Part shown: piece after piece, positions 37,830-48,190 of the stretch
Layout of the letters: each line of letters opens with the position of its first letter
How positions within the stretch are numbered: position 1 is the stretch's first letter
DNA from: Pseudomonas deceptionensis
GTDB taxonomy: Bacteria; Pseudomonadota; Gammaproteobacteria; Pseudomonadales; Pseudomonadaceae
Assembly: GCF_900106095.1 (NCBI RefSeq)
Contig: NZ_FNUD01000002.1
Span: 2,067,501 to 2,131,500 of the forward strand
Length of the DNA: 64,000 bases
Reading direction: 5' to 3'
Program-made: the position numbers and the translations under genes
The notes under the pieces: model-generated
Databases searched by the model: none
The model's input: only the letters and a program-made list of their open reading frames with translations
What the model was told of the DNA's origin: nothing

Positions 37830-38123
37830 ATGAAGCTTCGTCCTCTGCATGACCGCGTCGTAATCCGTCGCAGCGAAGAAGAAAAGAAAACCGCTGGCGG
37901 TATCGTTCTGCCGGGTTCCGCTGCCGAAAAAGCCAACAGCGGTGAGATTCTCGCTGTAGGCACTGGCCGCGTTCTGGACAACGGTGAAGTGCGTGCGCTG
38001 GCTGTGAAAGTGGGTGACAAGGTTGTGTTCGGCCCTTACTCCGGCAGCAACACTGTGAAAGTCGACGGCGAAGACCTGCTGGTTATGGCTGAGAACGAGA
38101 TTCTCGCTGTTATCGAAGGCTGA
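37830..38123 (+). CDS. groES: Co-chaperonin GroES
   Basis: 97-aa lid of the GroEL folding chamber. The chaperonin-10 signature [18 protein letters not shown] starts the protein, and the mobile loop holds [17 protein letters not shown]. It is followed 49 bp on by groEL in one operon. A heat-shock-like promoter lies upstream. Confidence 0.99.
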   Translation: MKLRPLHDRVVIRRSEEEKKTAGGIVLPGSAAEKANSGEILAVGTGRVLDNGEVRALAVKVGDKVVFGPYSGSNTVKVDGEDLLVMAENEILAVIEG

Positions 38124-38160
38124 TTTCCCGCTCCTTTTCCCGTTACTACAAAGTATTTAA

Positions 38161-39816
<1,656 letters not shown>

Positions 39817-39836
39817 GCCAGCCTTACCCCGATACG

Positions 39837-39877
39837 CAAAAGCCCCGCACGGTTAACCGTGCGGGGCTTTTTTTTGC
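39837..39877 (+). terminator. Rho-independent terminator of groESL
   Basis: AAAAGCCCCGCACGG-ttaa-CCGTGCGGGGCTTTTTTTT, a strong 11-bp stem with a long T-run. Confidence 0.95.
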
Positions 39878-39880
39878 TTT

Positions 39881-39964
39881 GTGGGAGCTGATCTGGCGAT
39901 AGCATCAGTGCGGTGAGTCAGGCAGCCCGAGCTGCCTGCATCGCCAGCAAGCTGGCTCCTGCAC
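39881..39964. repeat. REPIN, family B variant
   Basis: GTGGGAGCTGATCTGGCGAT on the left and the inverted ATCGCCAGCAAGCTGGCTCC TGCAC arm on the right, between the converging groEL and LTA-synthase-like genes. Confidence 0.8.
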
Positions 39965-39971
39965 ACTCAAA

Positions 39972-41921
39972 TTATTGCGCTGCTGCCTGCACCGGCGCCA
40001 ATTTCACCGGCTTCCAGCCCAACAGTTGTTGCTTGTAGCCATGGCTGGCGGCCTGGTAGTAGGTGATCGCCCGTTCAATCAACGGATCGGTCGCCGGTAC
40101 GCGGGACTCAATGCTGGCAGTCAGCGCTTCGTCGTGGCGGCGCAGGCCCTGACGCGGGCTGAGAATCGCCAGGTCTTTACCGTCAAACAGGCCCAGGTGC
40201 TGGTAGTTGCCCACCACCACTCGTGGCGGGAGCGGGTTGTCCTGCAGCAGGTTGCGACCGAAGAACGTCGACTGGTAATCCAGGTTCAGCAAACCGAGCA
40301 AGGTCGGCGCCAGGTCGATCTGGCTGGCCAGTTGCGATTCCTCACGGGCTTCGATCAGTTTTGGCGCATAGATAAACAGCGGGATCTGATAGTTGGTGAT
40401 CGGCAAGTCTTCTTTGCCGGCACTGCCGGCGGTGTGGTCTGCCACGAACACAAAGATTGTGTTGTCGAACCACGGCTTGTTACGCGCATCCTTGAGGAAT
40501 TGACCGATGGCGTAGTCAGTGTATTTCACCGCGCCGTCACGACCGTTACCCGACTTGATGTCGATGCGGCCTTCAGGGTAGGTGTACGGACGGTGGTTGG
40601 AGGTGGTCATCAACTGCAGCAGAAACGGCTTTTGTTGCGCATAGTTGGCATCGGCCAGCTTCAGTGTTTCGCGGTACAGGTCTTCGTCAGCCATGCCCCA
40701 GGCGTTTTTGAAGTGGATATCGGCTTCATTCACGCTGCTCTGGTCGACGACACGGTAGCCGTTGCCGCTGAAGAACGCGTTCATGTTGTCGAAATAACCG
40801 CGGCCGCCATATACGAATACGCTGTCATAACCCACGGCGTTAAGTTGCTGGCCCAGGCTGGCAAAACCGCTTTCACGGCCGATGCGCTTGACGATCGAGC
40901 GGCCCGGTGTCGGTGGAATGGCCAGGGTAATGGCTTCCAGACCACGGTCGGTACGAGTGCCGGTGGCATAGAAGTTGTTGAAGTACAGGCTCTCTTTGCG
41001 CAGCTGATCGAGGTTTGGCGTCAGGTTGCGGCCATCACCGTTGCTGCCCAGGTACTTGCCGCTGAGGCTTTCGATGGTGACCAGCACAATGTTGGGCTGG
41101 CGCGCAGTGCCGGGGTTGTCGATGTTGCGGCGAATATCCAGCGGGTCCTGGCCAACAAAGGTCGCGTTGGGTTCAGCCAGCTCACTGCGCAATTGCTTGG
41201 CCACCACGTCGTTGGGCAGGCTCGCGTAAAACTGCTGGTAATCCAGCTCGTTGTTACGGAACGCGGCGAAGAACTGATACGGGCCGTTGCTTGCCAGCTC
41301 ATGCTGATAGGCGTTACCGCCCTGGCCTCGGGGACCATCCTGGTCAAGCAGTTGCAGGCTCAGACCGGCTACCAGCAGCAGGCCGGCGAAGGTGGCGATG
41401 CGCATACGAAAGGCCGGGAGCGGAGCATTGATCGCGGCCTTGAACGGTTTGCGCAGGGCAAGGCTCAATACCACGGCCGTCAGGGCGATGCCGCTGAGCA
41501 GCAGGCCGATCGGGTAGGACTCCAGCACGTTGTTCAACACCTCATCGGAATAGACCAGGTAGTCCACGGCGATAAAGTTGAAGCGCACCCCGAATTCATC
41601 CCAGAACAGCCACTCGGCCACGGCGGTGAACAGCATGGCGAACAGGCTGACGGTCAGCAGGCCTTGCAGGAACCACTGATGGCCACGTCGACGCCACAGG
41701 GCAGGGGGGCACAACAGCAGATACAGGCCCAGCGGCAGGGCGGCATAGGTCAAAAAGCCAAGGTCATACAACAAGCCAATACCAAACACCGGCAGCCAGT
41801 TGTTTCCGGCCTCTCCTAGATGGGTGACCAGCAAAACGCCTCGGGTAATCAGGAACGTCGCCAGCCAACAGCCAGTCAACAGAAGGAGGTAGCGCATAGG
41901 CGCGGTATGCAGCAGACGCAT
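39972..41921 (-). CDS. LTA-synthase-family sulfatase/phosphoglycerol transferase
   Basis: 649-aa inner-membrane enzyme. Five hydrophobic helices fill the first 180 residues; the periplasmic alkaline-phosphatase-fold domain follows. The nucleophile Thr is in TGTRTDRGLEA, preceded by metal-site NIVLVTIESLSGKYLG, with VFVADHTAGSAG and the histidine in TTSNHRPYTYP. Gram-negative relatives transfer phosphoglycerol or phosphoethanolamine to membrane-derived glucans or lipids. It diverges from colR across 204 bp, and ColRS governs envelope genes, so shared control is conceivable but unproven. Confidence 0.85.
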   Translation of the reverse strand: MRLLHTAPMRYLLLLTGCWLATFLITRGVLLVTHLGEAGNNWLPVFGIGLLYDLGFLTYAALPLGLYLLLCPPALWRRRGHQWFLQGLLTVSLFAMLFTAVAEWLFWDEFGVRFNFIAVDYLVYSDEVLNNVLESYPIGLLLSGIALTAVVLSLALRKPFKAAINAPLPAFRMRIATFAGLLLVAGLSLQLLDQDGPRGQGGNAYQHELASNGPYQFFAAFRNNELDYQQFYASLPNDVVAKQLRSELAEPNATFVGQDPLDIRRNIDNPGTARQPNIVLVTIESLSGKYLGSNGDGRNLTPNLDQLRKESLYFNNFYATGTRTDRGLEAITLAIPPTPGRSIVKRIGRESGFASLGQQLNAVGYDSVFVYGGRGYFDNMNAFFSGNGYRVVDQSSVNEADIHFKNAWGMADEDLYRETLKLADANYAQQKPFLLQLMTTSNHRPYTYPEGRIDIKSGNGRDGAVKYTDYAIGQFLKDARNKPWFDNTIFVFVADHTAGSAGKEDLPITNYQIPLFIYAPKLIEAREESQLASQIDLAPTLLGLLNLDYQSTFFGRNLLQDNPLPPRVVVGNYQHLGLFDGKDLAILSPRQGLRRHDEALTASIESRVPATDPLIERAITYYQAASHGYKQQLLGWKPVKLAPVQAAAQ

Positions 41922-42125
41922 TGTTGTTTTTCCTTAAACGCAGGGGGGCGTGAGTGTGCGGGCGCTACTGTATTGAGTTTGTGAACCGAGAGTAAAAAAA
42001 ATGTCATTTATGTGAGAGCGCTAACTAAATCGTTTGAGCGCCCTGCGGTGCTGGCCCTGCGCGGTGCTTGGCCTTAAGCTGCGCGGGCCAAGACGGCCGT
42101 AACTGCGAACGGAGACAATGTGCCC

Positions 42126-42809
42126 ATGCGAATTCTATTGGTTGAAGACAACCGCGATATCCTCGCCAACCTGGCGGACTACCTGGGGCTAAAAGGCTAT
42201 ACCGTTGACTGCGCGCAGGACGGTTTGTCAGGTTTGCACCTGGCGGCTACCGAGCACTACGACCTGATCGTGCTGGACATCATGCTGCCCGGTATCGACG
42301 GCTATACCCTGTGCAAACGCCTGCGCGAAGACGCCCGCCGCGATACGCCGGTCATCATGCTGACTGCCCGCGACCAGCTGGATGACCGTCTGCAAGGTTT
42401 CAAGTCTGGCGCAGATGACTACCTGCTCAAACCGTTTGCCCTGTCGGAACTGGCCGCGCGAATCGAGGCGGTACTGCGTCGCGCCCAGGGCGGAGGCCGG
42501 CGCGAGTTGCAGGTCGGCGAGTTGCGCTACGACCTCGACACTCTCGAAGTGACCCGTGAAGGCCGCCTGCTCAAGCTCAACCCGGTGGGCCTCAAGCTGC
42601 TGGCGGTGCTGATGCAAAAAAGCCCCCACGTACTGCGCCGCGAAGTGCTGGAAGAAGCCCTGTGGGGCGACGACTGCCCGGACAGCGACAGCCTGCGCAG
42701 CCACGTACACCAATTGCGCCAAGTGATCGATAAACCGTTCGACAAGCCTTTGTTGCAAACCGTACACGGTGTGGGCTACCGCCTCGCCGAGATTCGCGAT
42801 GGAGTTTAA
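42126..42809 (+). CDS. colR: OmpR-type response regulator ColR
   Basis: 227 aa, as in P. putida ColR. The receiver begins MRILLVEDNRDILANLADYLG, with the acidic pair E7/D8, phospho-acceptor Asp51 in IVLDIMLPG and Lys in LLKPF; the C-terminal winged helix recognises DNA (DSDSLRSHVHQLRQVIDKPF). ATG 42126 fits the family; a GTG at 42120 is nearer the GGAG site and would add two residues. It overlaps colS by 11 bases. It responds through ColS to zinc, iron and other metals, and regulates envelope genes in P. putida. The adjacent methyltransferase and kinase genes fit its known targets. Confidence 0.92.
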   Translation: MRILLVEDNRDILANLADYLGLKGYTVDCAQDGLSGLHLAATEHYDLIVLDIMLPGIDGYTLCKRLREDARRDTPVIMLTARDQLDDRLQGFKSGADDYLLKPFALSELAARIEAVLRRAQGGGRRELQVGELRYDLDTLEVTREGRLLKLNPVGLKLLAVLMQKSPHVLRREVLEEALWGDDCPDSDSLRSHVHQLRQVIDKPFDKPLLQTVHGVGYRLAEIRDGV

Positions 42810-44079
42810 GCAAAGCCTTTCCCAGCGGATCATCATCGCGTTTGCCTTGATGAGTGCGTTGGTGGCGGGGACATTCGCAGTGGGCATTATTGCCACCGTG
42901 CATCTGGTCGAAGAAAAGCTGATCTCGGCCGGGCTGGGCGGCGATTTGCAGCGCCTGTTGTTAATGGACAACGTGGCCGACTGGAACCATCGGCCCAAGC
43001 CAAGCCAGCTGTTTTACTTCAGCGGCGGGCGGGGCGACTTTGCGTTGCCCAAAGACCTGCGTCACCTGGACCCGGGTTTTCATGAAGTGTTTCGTGACCA
43101 GTTGTCGTATCACGCGATGGCTGAAGTGGTCGATGGCCGGCGATATGTCCTGCTGCAAGATCAGAGCGATTTTGAAGAGCGCGAGCGCGTGCTGTTTGCC
43201 GTGGTTGTGGTCGGTTTCGTACTGGCGCTGGCGCTGGCGGTCTTTTTGGGCTGGACCCTGGCTCGCCGGGTAATGGCTCCGGTGGTGCGGCTGGCCCGCC
43301 AGGTTCGTCATCGTGATCAGTTGCTGGGGCTGGCACCACCGCTGGCGCCGGACTACGCGGCCGATGAAGTGGGCGAGTTGGCAGTGGCGTTCGACGCCAC
43401 GCTGGGCCGCTTGCGTGACACCCTGACCCGCGAACGGTTGTTCACCAGTGACGTGAGCCACGAGCTGCGTACACCCTTGATGGTTCTGGCAAGTTCCTGC
43501 GAGCTGTTGCTGGAAAACCCGTCACTGGACCAGCGCAGTCGCTCACAGGTGGAGCGCATATCGCGCGCTTGTGAAGAGATGCGCGAACTGGTGCAGACCT
43601 TCCTGATGCTGGCCCGAGCGCAACATGAAGATGCCAGCATGTCGCCCACGGTGACTCTTTCAACCGTTGCCGAAGGCCTGATCAGCCTGTGGCGTGAGCC
43701 CATTGAGGCCAAGGGTCTGGAGCTGATTTATGACCCGGGCAACCCGCTCGATGCCCGCTATAACGCCACTTTCCTGCACGCGGTCATGGGTAACTTGCTG
43801 CGCAATGCATTGCATTACACCGACACCGGCTTTATCCGGTTGACCCTTGAGCCCAGCGGCTTTGTGGTGGAAGACAGTGGTGTCGGTATCCCGGAAGAAA
43901 AGCGTCAGGCCATGTTCCAGCCCTTTGTTCGCGGCAGCGAAAAACGTGGCGAAGGCCTCGGGCTGGGTCTGTCACTGGTTCAGCGGATCTGCGACAGCCA
44001 GGGCTGGCGTGTGACCCTCACCACGATGGAGCCCAACGGCTGCCGGTTTCACGTCGAGCTTGATCCGGCCGACGCCTGA
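42799..44079 (+). CDS. colS: Metal-sensing histidine kinase ColS
   Basis: 426-aa inner-membrane sensor. TM1 spans about residues 12-34, a periplasmic domain about 35-130, TM2 about 132-153, then HAMP, phospho-acceptor His221 (SDVSHELRTPL), and an ATP domain with NLLRNALHYT and GEGLGLGLS. Every periplasmic residue I recall as needed for metal sensing in P. putida ColS is present at the same number: H35, E38, E96, H105, E126 and E129 (the E-x-x-E in FEERER). A zinc/iron response should therefore be intact. Translation is coupled to colR. Confidence 0.92.
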   Translation: MEFKQSLSQRIIIAFALMSALVAGTFAVGIIATVHLVEEKLISAGLGGDLQRLLLMDNVADWNHRPKPSQLFYFSGGRGDFALPKDLRHLDPGFHEVFRDQLSYHAMAEVVDGRRYVLLQDQSDFEERERVLFAVVVVGFVLALALAVFLGWTLARRVMAPVVRLARQVRHRDQLLGLAPPLAPDYAADEVGELAVAFDATLGRLRDTLTRERLFTSDVSHELRTPLMVLASSCELLLENPSLDQRSRSQVERISRACEEMRELVQTFLMLARAQHEDASMSPTVTLSTVAEGLISLWREPIEAKGLELIYDPGNPLDARYNATFLHAVMGNLLRNALHYTDTGFIRLTLEPSGFVVEDSGVGIPEEKRQAMFQPFVRGSEKRGEGLGLGLSLVQRICDSQGWRVTLTTMEPNGCRFHVELDPADA

Positions 44080-44194
44080 AACCCTCAAGTGGCCTGCGCC
44101 CTGCAGGCTGCTTTACTCTAAAAACGCGGGTTCAAGCATGGCCCCGCGCCACCATTCTCAGCCTGTAAAACCTTGAAATACTTGCCCGGGCGAG

Positions 44195-44210
44195 AGGACG
44201 AAATTTTCAC
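44195..44210 (+). promoter_or_regulatory. Weak candidate ColR site upstream of the methyltransferase
   Basis: GGACGAAATTTTCAC retains the A-C, TTTT and CAC parts of the ColR consensus I recall from P. putida but misses other positions. It lies 67-83 bp before the next gene's start codon. The gap between colS and that gene is 198 bp, so a separate promoter is expected there. Confidence 0.3.
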
Positions 44211-44277
44211 CTGATGATGACCTGACGCAAACGTTCTCCTGATTAAGGTATTGCCTATATATCTCAGGAGCACTTTT

Positions 44278-44958
44278 ATGAGCCCCATCATCAAGCTCAA
44301 ATTTTCTGAAAAGTACAATCAACAGCACGCGGCTGAATACTTGATCAAGCACCAGGACGGACTGGCCCGACGGCTCTCGCACATGCGTGATGAGCAGTTG
44401 GCACGGCGCGCTCTGGCCTTGGCCGGCGAGCCTGCGGTTGTCCTGGACTTGCCCTGTGGCGCGGGCCGTTTTTGGCCGTTGCTGGCGAAAATGCCGAGCC
44501 GCGAAATCATCGGTGCAGACAACTCGGCATCGATGCTGGAGGTAGCGGCGCTGGCGCAACCGGCCGATGTGGTCAAACGGGTACGGCGCTTGCAGACGTC
44601 TGCATTTGAAATAGACATGCCTGATAACTCGGTCGACAGCATCTTTTGCATGCGCCTGCTGCACCATATCGGCGATGCAAGCCACCGGATGGCTCTATTA
44701 CGGGAGCTTCATCGCGTCAGCCGGGACAGCGTGATTATTTCGTTGTGGGTTGATGGCAATTTCAAGGCCTGGAAACGCAAGCGTCTTGAGCGCGAGCGTG
44801 CTGCCGAGGCAGAGCAGGACGGTTACCAAAATCGCTTTGTGTTACCAGCTGCTACAGTCGAATCCGAGTTTAAAAAGGCCGGGTTCACCGTTCAGGAACA
44901 TTTGGACTTTATTCCGCTCTACGCGATGTGGCGGGTTTACGTATTAAGAAAGAGGTAA
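44278..44958 (+). CDS. warA: Class I SAM-dependent methyltransferase (WarA-like)
   Basis: 226-aa methyltransferase. Motif I is VLDLPCGAGRFWPLL (about residues 57-71), the acidic end of strand 2 is IIGADNSASML, and motif IV lies in DSIFCMRLLHHI. The start ATG 44278 has AGGAG 7 bases upstream. It lies between colS and an InaA-type kinase gene. In P. putida the same two genes after colRS are ColR targets (warA/warB) for membrane homeostasis, so a lipid or LPS-precursor substrate is plausible. The name rests on synteny. Confidence 0.82.
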   Translation: MSPIIKLKFSEKYNQQHAAEYLIKHQDGLARRLSHMRDEQLARRALALAGEPAVVLDLPCGAGRFWPLLAKMPSREIIGADNSASMLEVAALAQPADVVKRVRRLQTSAFEIDMPDNSVDSIFCMRLLHHIGDASHRMALLRELHRVSRDSVIISLWVDGNFKAWKRKRLERERAAEAEQDGYQNRFVLPAATVESEFKKAGFTVQEHLDFIPLYAMWRVYVLRKR

Positions 44959-44960
44959 TC

Positions 44961-45677
44961 ATGACCGTTGAATGTGCACAGCAATCCCCCTCTGCGACCG
45001 AAGACCGTTTTGAGTTCTATTGGAATCAAAGCGGTGAATGGGTTGAAGAACCCAACCAGCGTCGTGGGGGTGAGAGTGGTGTGCAACGGGTTCACGATGC
45101 CAATGGGCGCCTGCTCTATGCCAAGCGCCAAGTGGGCCATACCTACCGTAGCTGGCGTTACCCGCTGGGTCGTCCCACGGTACTGCGCGAACGTGATGCG
45201 CTGCTGGCCATGGACCGTTTATCGGTCGGTGTTCCTGGACTGGTGTTCTGTGGTGCCCAGCAAGGGGCTGACAAGCAATGGCGCGCCCTGCTGGTCACCG
45301 TCGCCCTGGACGGCTTTGTCGAAATCGACAACTGGTACGCCGCCGGAGAACGCGAGCGTCTGGGTGAAGCGGTGCATGACCGCGTACTTGAAGCCATTGG
45401 CCATACGTTGGCACGGATGCATCTGGGCCGCTGGCAACATGGCTGCCTGTACGCAAAACATGTTTTTGTACGGGTCACGGGGCACGGCGAGAGTGCGCAG
45501 ATAGACGTGGCTTTGCTGGATCTCGAAAAAAGCCGGCAACGTCTGACCGCCCATAAAGCAGCTTCCCACGATCTAAAACAGCTACGCCGCCATTCGTCGT
45601 GGAATTCCACCGACTGGAACAAACTGAACTACTTTTATAAAACAGTGTTTGGCAGCGCTATCAAAGGTTTACGGTGA
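44961..45677 (+). CDS. warB: LPS-kinase InaA-family protein (WarB-like)
   Basis: 238-aa kinase-fold protein of the InaA/RfaP (lipopolysaccharide kinase) family. It has a predicted nucleotide-lysine region (RLLYAKRQVGH), a helix-lobe stretch ending HTLARMHLGRWQHGCLYAKHVFV in which HGCLYAKH stands for the catalytic HGDLHxxN-type loop, and the metal-binding block IDVALLDLEKSRQ. It starts 2 bases after the methyltransferase stop and probably phosphorylates an envelope sugar or lipid. It is followed by an overlapping small membrane-protein gene. The catalytic Asp of HGD is Cys/Gly-shifted in this reading, as is common in InaA-type proteins. Confidence 0.82.
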   Translation: MTVECAQQSPSATEDRFEFYWNQSGEWVEEPNQRRGGESGVQRVHDANGRLLYAKRQVGHTYRSWRYPLGRPTVLRERDALLAMDRLSVGVPGLVFCGAQQGADKQWRALLVTVALDGFVEIDNWYAAGERERLGEAVHDRVLEAIGHTLARMHLGRWQHGCLYAKHVFVRVTGHGESAQIDVALLDLEKSRQRLTAHKAASHDLKQLRRHSSWNSTDWNKLNYFYKTVFGSAIKGLR

Positions 45678-45898
45678 TGAGGCGAGAAATAGCACGAAGT
45701 TTGTTTCTGCTGGGCGCTCTGGCCATTGCTGGCGTGGCATTAGCCGCTTGGGAGCAACCTGTGACCCAAGTGTTAAGCACCGCGCAAACAGGGGCTCATT
45801 GCCCGCTGCCGCGAGCAGTGAAAGTGGCGGTAGTGGCAAAACCCGATCACGACCTGCTGTTGTTTATGTTTGGCATGACCCAGGGTTTGCGCAAATAA
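45677..45898 (+). CDS. Small secreted or membrane protein, fourth gene after colRS
   Basis: 73 aa. The start ATG overlaps the preceding TGA (TGATG), so it is translationally coupled to the LPS-kinase-like gene. The N-terminus RREIARSLFLLGALAIAGVALAAWEQP is a signal peptide or single membrane helix. The short remainder has one Cys (AHCPLP) and ends MFGMTQGLRK. I do not recognise it. Coupling suggests it acts with the neighbouring envelope enzymes. Confidence 0.68.
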   Translation: MRREIARSLFLLGALAIAGVALAAWEQPVTQVLSTAQTGAHCPLPRAVKVAVVAKPDHDLLLFMFGMTQGLRK

Positions 45899-45980
45899 TG
45901 GTGGTTACAGCCTGCAGGGGCTGACAAAGGCTGCGATTTTCAAGGTTCAATATCACAGCCTTCGCCAGCTCATGCGGGAT

Positions 45981-47084
45981 TTACCCTTGCATGACGTGTA
46001 AATGGTTGTCCCACAGCCCGGACGGCAAATCCAATGGCATGGCGGTCAGATTGCTCTGGCGACAATCGTAGAAACGGCAACGGCCCTGGCCGGACGTGAC
46101 CACAAACCCGTCTTTTACCGCACCCACCCCTGCACAATCCGGCAAGGGCGCATCCAGGCGCAGGTCGCCGCTGTCCAGATCCCACACAAAGAATCGATTG
46201 CCCCGCGGAGCGGTCAGTGCCACTAGCCGCAACTCGCTGTGGACCGCAACACTGGCCGTGTAATGACCCATGGCGCGCAGTTGTTGCTCGGCCACCGGGA
46301 AGGGTTCAAACGGCTGGCCAGGACGCTTGATGGCCAGCAATTCGGAAAGCTCATGGGCATCCCCCATAAACTGCTGACAGGCGACGATCGTGCCGTCGCT
46401 GGCGATGCCCAGATGTCGCACGCTGTTCATCTGCTGGCTCAGGGTTTCCTTGCTAAGCAAGGTGCCATCACGTTGCATCAGTACCAGGCTGGGCTCCATC
46501 GCATTGAGATTCATCTCGACCCGGCTTTCGGCCTCGGTGCGAATCCCGCCGTTGGCCACCACCAGCGTCTCGCCGTCAGGCATCCACGACACTTGATGCG
46601 GGCCTACACCGTGGGTGGGGATTTCGCCACTGTGAACCAGACGCTCGCCCTCGAAGCGATAAACCCCCAGCAACCCGCGGCCCGGGTCGGTGGTGTCGTT
46701 TTCGGTGGTGTACAGCCACTCGCCGTCTTTATGGATCACGGCGTGGCCATAAAAATGCCGATTGGGCAGGGAGGTCAGGGTTTGCAGCAACTGCCCGTCT
46801 GCCAGGCCGATCAGGTAGCTTTCGGTGCCGGGGCGCCGCGCTACAAATAGTGCAATGGGCAGTGTGGGGTGGTTGATGATGTCATGGCAGCGCTGGCCGA
46901 CCCGGGTGCTGAAGACCTGGGTGCCGTCCAGACGATAGCCGACCGCAAAATGATTGCCGTCCCCATCGTCCCGGGCACTGAGCAGCAGCGGGCTCTGGCC
47001 TTTTTGTTTAAACAGCGACCAGCCACCCAGCGTCATGGCGCTCAGCAGTAAACTGCCGAGCTTGAGAGCTTGCCTGCGCATCAT
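45981..47084 (-). CDS. DUF1513 periplasmic beta-propeller-like protein of the iron cluster
   Basis: 367-aa exported protein. The leader MMRRQALKLGSLLLSAM has a twin-Arg pattern, so Tat export is likely. The body is a repeat-rich DUF1513 fold (blade-like motifs GHAVIHKDGEWLYTTEND and HLGIASDGTIVACQQ). The start at 47084 follows AAGGA. It is the last of four genes (icmP, DUF1111, imelysin, DUF1513) matching P. aeruginosa PA4370-PA4373, a Fur-regulated group for iron handling. The biochemical role is unknown. Confidence 0.85.
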   Translation of the reverse strand: MMRRQALKLGSLLLSAMTLGGWSLFKQKGQSPLLLSARDDGDGNHFAVGYRLDGTQVFSTRVGQRCHDIINHPTLPIALFVARRPGTESYLIGLADGQLLQTLTSLPNRHFYGHAVIHKDGEWLYTTENDTTDPGRGLLGVYRFEGERLVHSGEIPTHGVGPHQVSWMPDGETLVVANGGIRTEAESRVEMNLNAMEPSLVLMQRDGTLLSKETLSQQMNSVRHLGIASDGTIVACQQFMGDAHELSELLAIKRPGQPFEPFPVAEQQLRAMGHYTASVAVHSELRLVALTAPRGNRFFVWDLDSGDLRLDAPLPDCAGVGAVKDGFVVTSGQGRCRFYDCRQSNLTAMPLDLPSGLWDNHLHVMQG

Positions 47085-47098
47085 CGAGCCTTCCTTTA

Positions 47099-48163
47099 TC
47101 AATCGCCGTCGTTGGCGTTAAAACCCAGCTGGATACCCAGTGCCTTGGCCAGTTCACCTTCGTGCAGGCGGTGAACCACGTTCAGGCTGTCGTAGATGGC
47201 GTCGAGCTGGGCACGGCCGGCGTCGTCAGCCAGCAGTTCGTTGAGCGAGCGCTGATTGTCGTTAAACAGTTTGAGAGAAGCGGTGTAGGCCGCATCGATC
47301 TTGTCGGCCAATGGCTTTTGTTCGGCAGGCAACAGGCCGCGCAAACCTTTGTTGTCGACACCGGTCCATACGGTCTGGGCGGCGGCCAGGCTGGCGGCCA
47401 GGCTTTTGAGCGACGACTCGCTACGCCACGCATCAGCCTGGAACGGCTGCGGGATGCCCTTGCTCTGGCGGCCCATTGGCGTGCCGAGTTTTTTCTTCAG
47501 GGTGTCGAGTGCGGTCACTTGTACGCGCAGCACATCAGCAATGGCTTCGTGGGAGTCGGCGTAACGCTGGTTCGGGAACTTGCTCATTTGCGCGAGCATG
47601 CCGTCAGTGCTGTTCCAGCTGGCCAGGATCTCTTCAGCCAGTTGCTTTTGACGTTCACCGATGGCGGTAAGCAGCGGGCAGTAGCGGGCCTTTTGCGTAT
47701 CGTCAGCGAGGTTGATATTGCTGTCGAACAGAATGTATTCGTAGGCGGACAGGCCCTGTACCACAACGCTGGACTTGGCCAGTGCGGCGGCATCGATCTG
47801 CGGCTGGGCGATCACCAGTTGCTCGACCTGACGGCCGACCAGGTTCTTCTTGTCTGGCCAGAACTGTACCTGCCACGCGCGATTGCCTTCGGCCAAAGGC
47901 CCGATCAGCAGAGGCTGCAGCTCGGCCCAGGCTTTTTGCGCATGCAGGAAGTCGGCTCTGGCCGTCTCAAGGGTTTCCTTGCCTTCGCAGTAGGCCAGAG
48001 CGCTGACAGCCAATTGGCGGTCGGCTTCAACCCAGCGGCTGTAGGTCGGCAAAATCACTTGCTTGGCGATCGCCGCCGAAGTTACGGCTTGCGGGTCTTG
48101 TGGCGAGCAGGCGGCCAGGGCGATAGCAGCGAGGCTGGTGAACAAAAGCTTGGGTCGAAACAT
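47099..48163 (-). CDS. Imelysin-family lipoprotein lacking the HxxE motif
   Basis: 354-aa lipoprotein (lipobox LAAC near residue 19) of the imelysin/IrpA superfamily, helical throughout. Imelysins carry GxHxxE, a presumed metal site; here it is GLSAYEYILFD, with Ser for His. The Glu is kept, so metal binding is probably altered. Similar substitution occurs in the P. aeruginosa PA4372 orthologue as I recall. It lies 14 bp upstream of the DUF1513 gene and shares the iron operon. A role in periplasmic iron uptake is inferred from neighbours. Confidence 0.85.
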   Translation of the reverse strand: MFRPKLLFTSLAAIALAACSPQDPQAVTSAAIAKQVILPTYSRWVEADRQLAVSALAYCEGKETLETARADFLHAQKAWAELQPLLIGPLAEGNRAWQVQFWPDKKNLVGRQVEQLVIAQPQIDAAALAKSSVVVQGLSAYEYILFDSNINLADDTQKARYCPLLTAIGERQKQLAEEILASWNSTDGMLAQMSKFPNQRYADSHEAIADVLRVQVTALDTLKKKLGTPMGRQSKGIPQPFQADAWRSESSLKSLAASLAAAQTVWTGVDNKGLRGLLPAEQKPLADKIDAAYTASLKLFNDNQRSLNELLADDAGRAQLDAIYDSLNVVHRLHEGELAKALGIQLGFNANDGD

Positions 48164-48190
48164 GTCGGGGTCCCCGATCTTGTAAGGCGT

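Noticed and set aside
39975..41819. 614-codon open frame antisense to the LTA-synthase-like gene
   Set aside because: Gln/Val/Arg-rich composition typical of the antisense of a GC-rich gene; the opposite strand has clear TM helices and sulfatase motifs.
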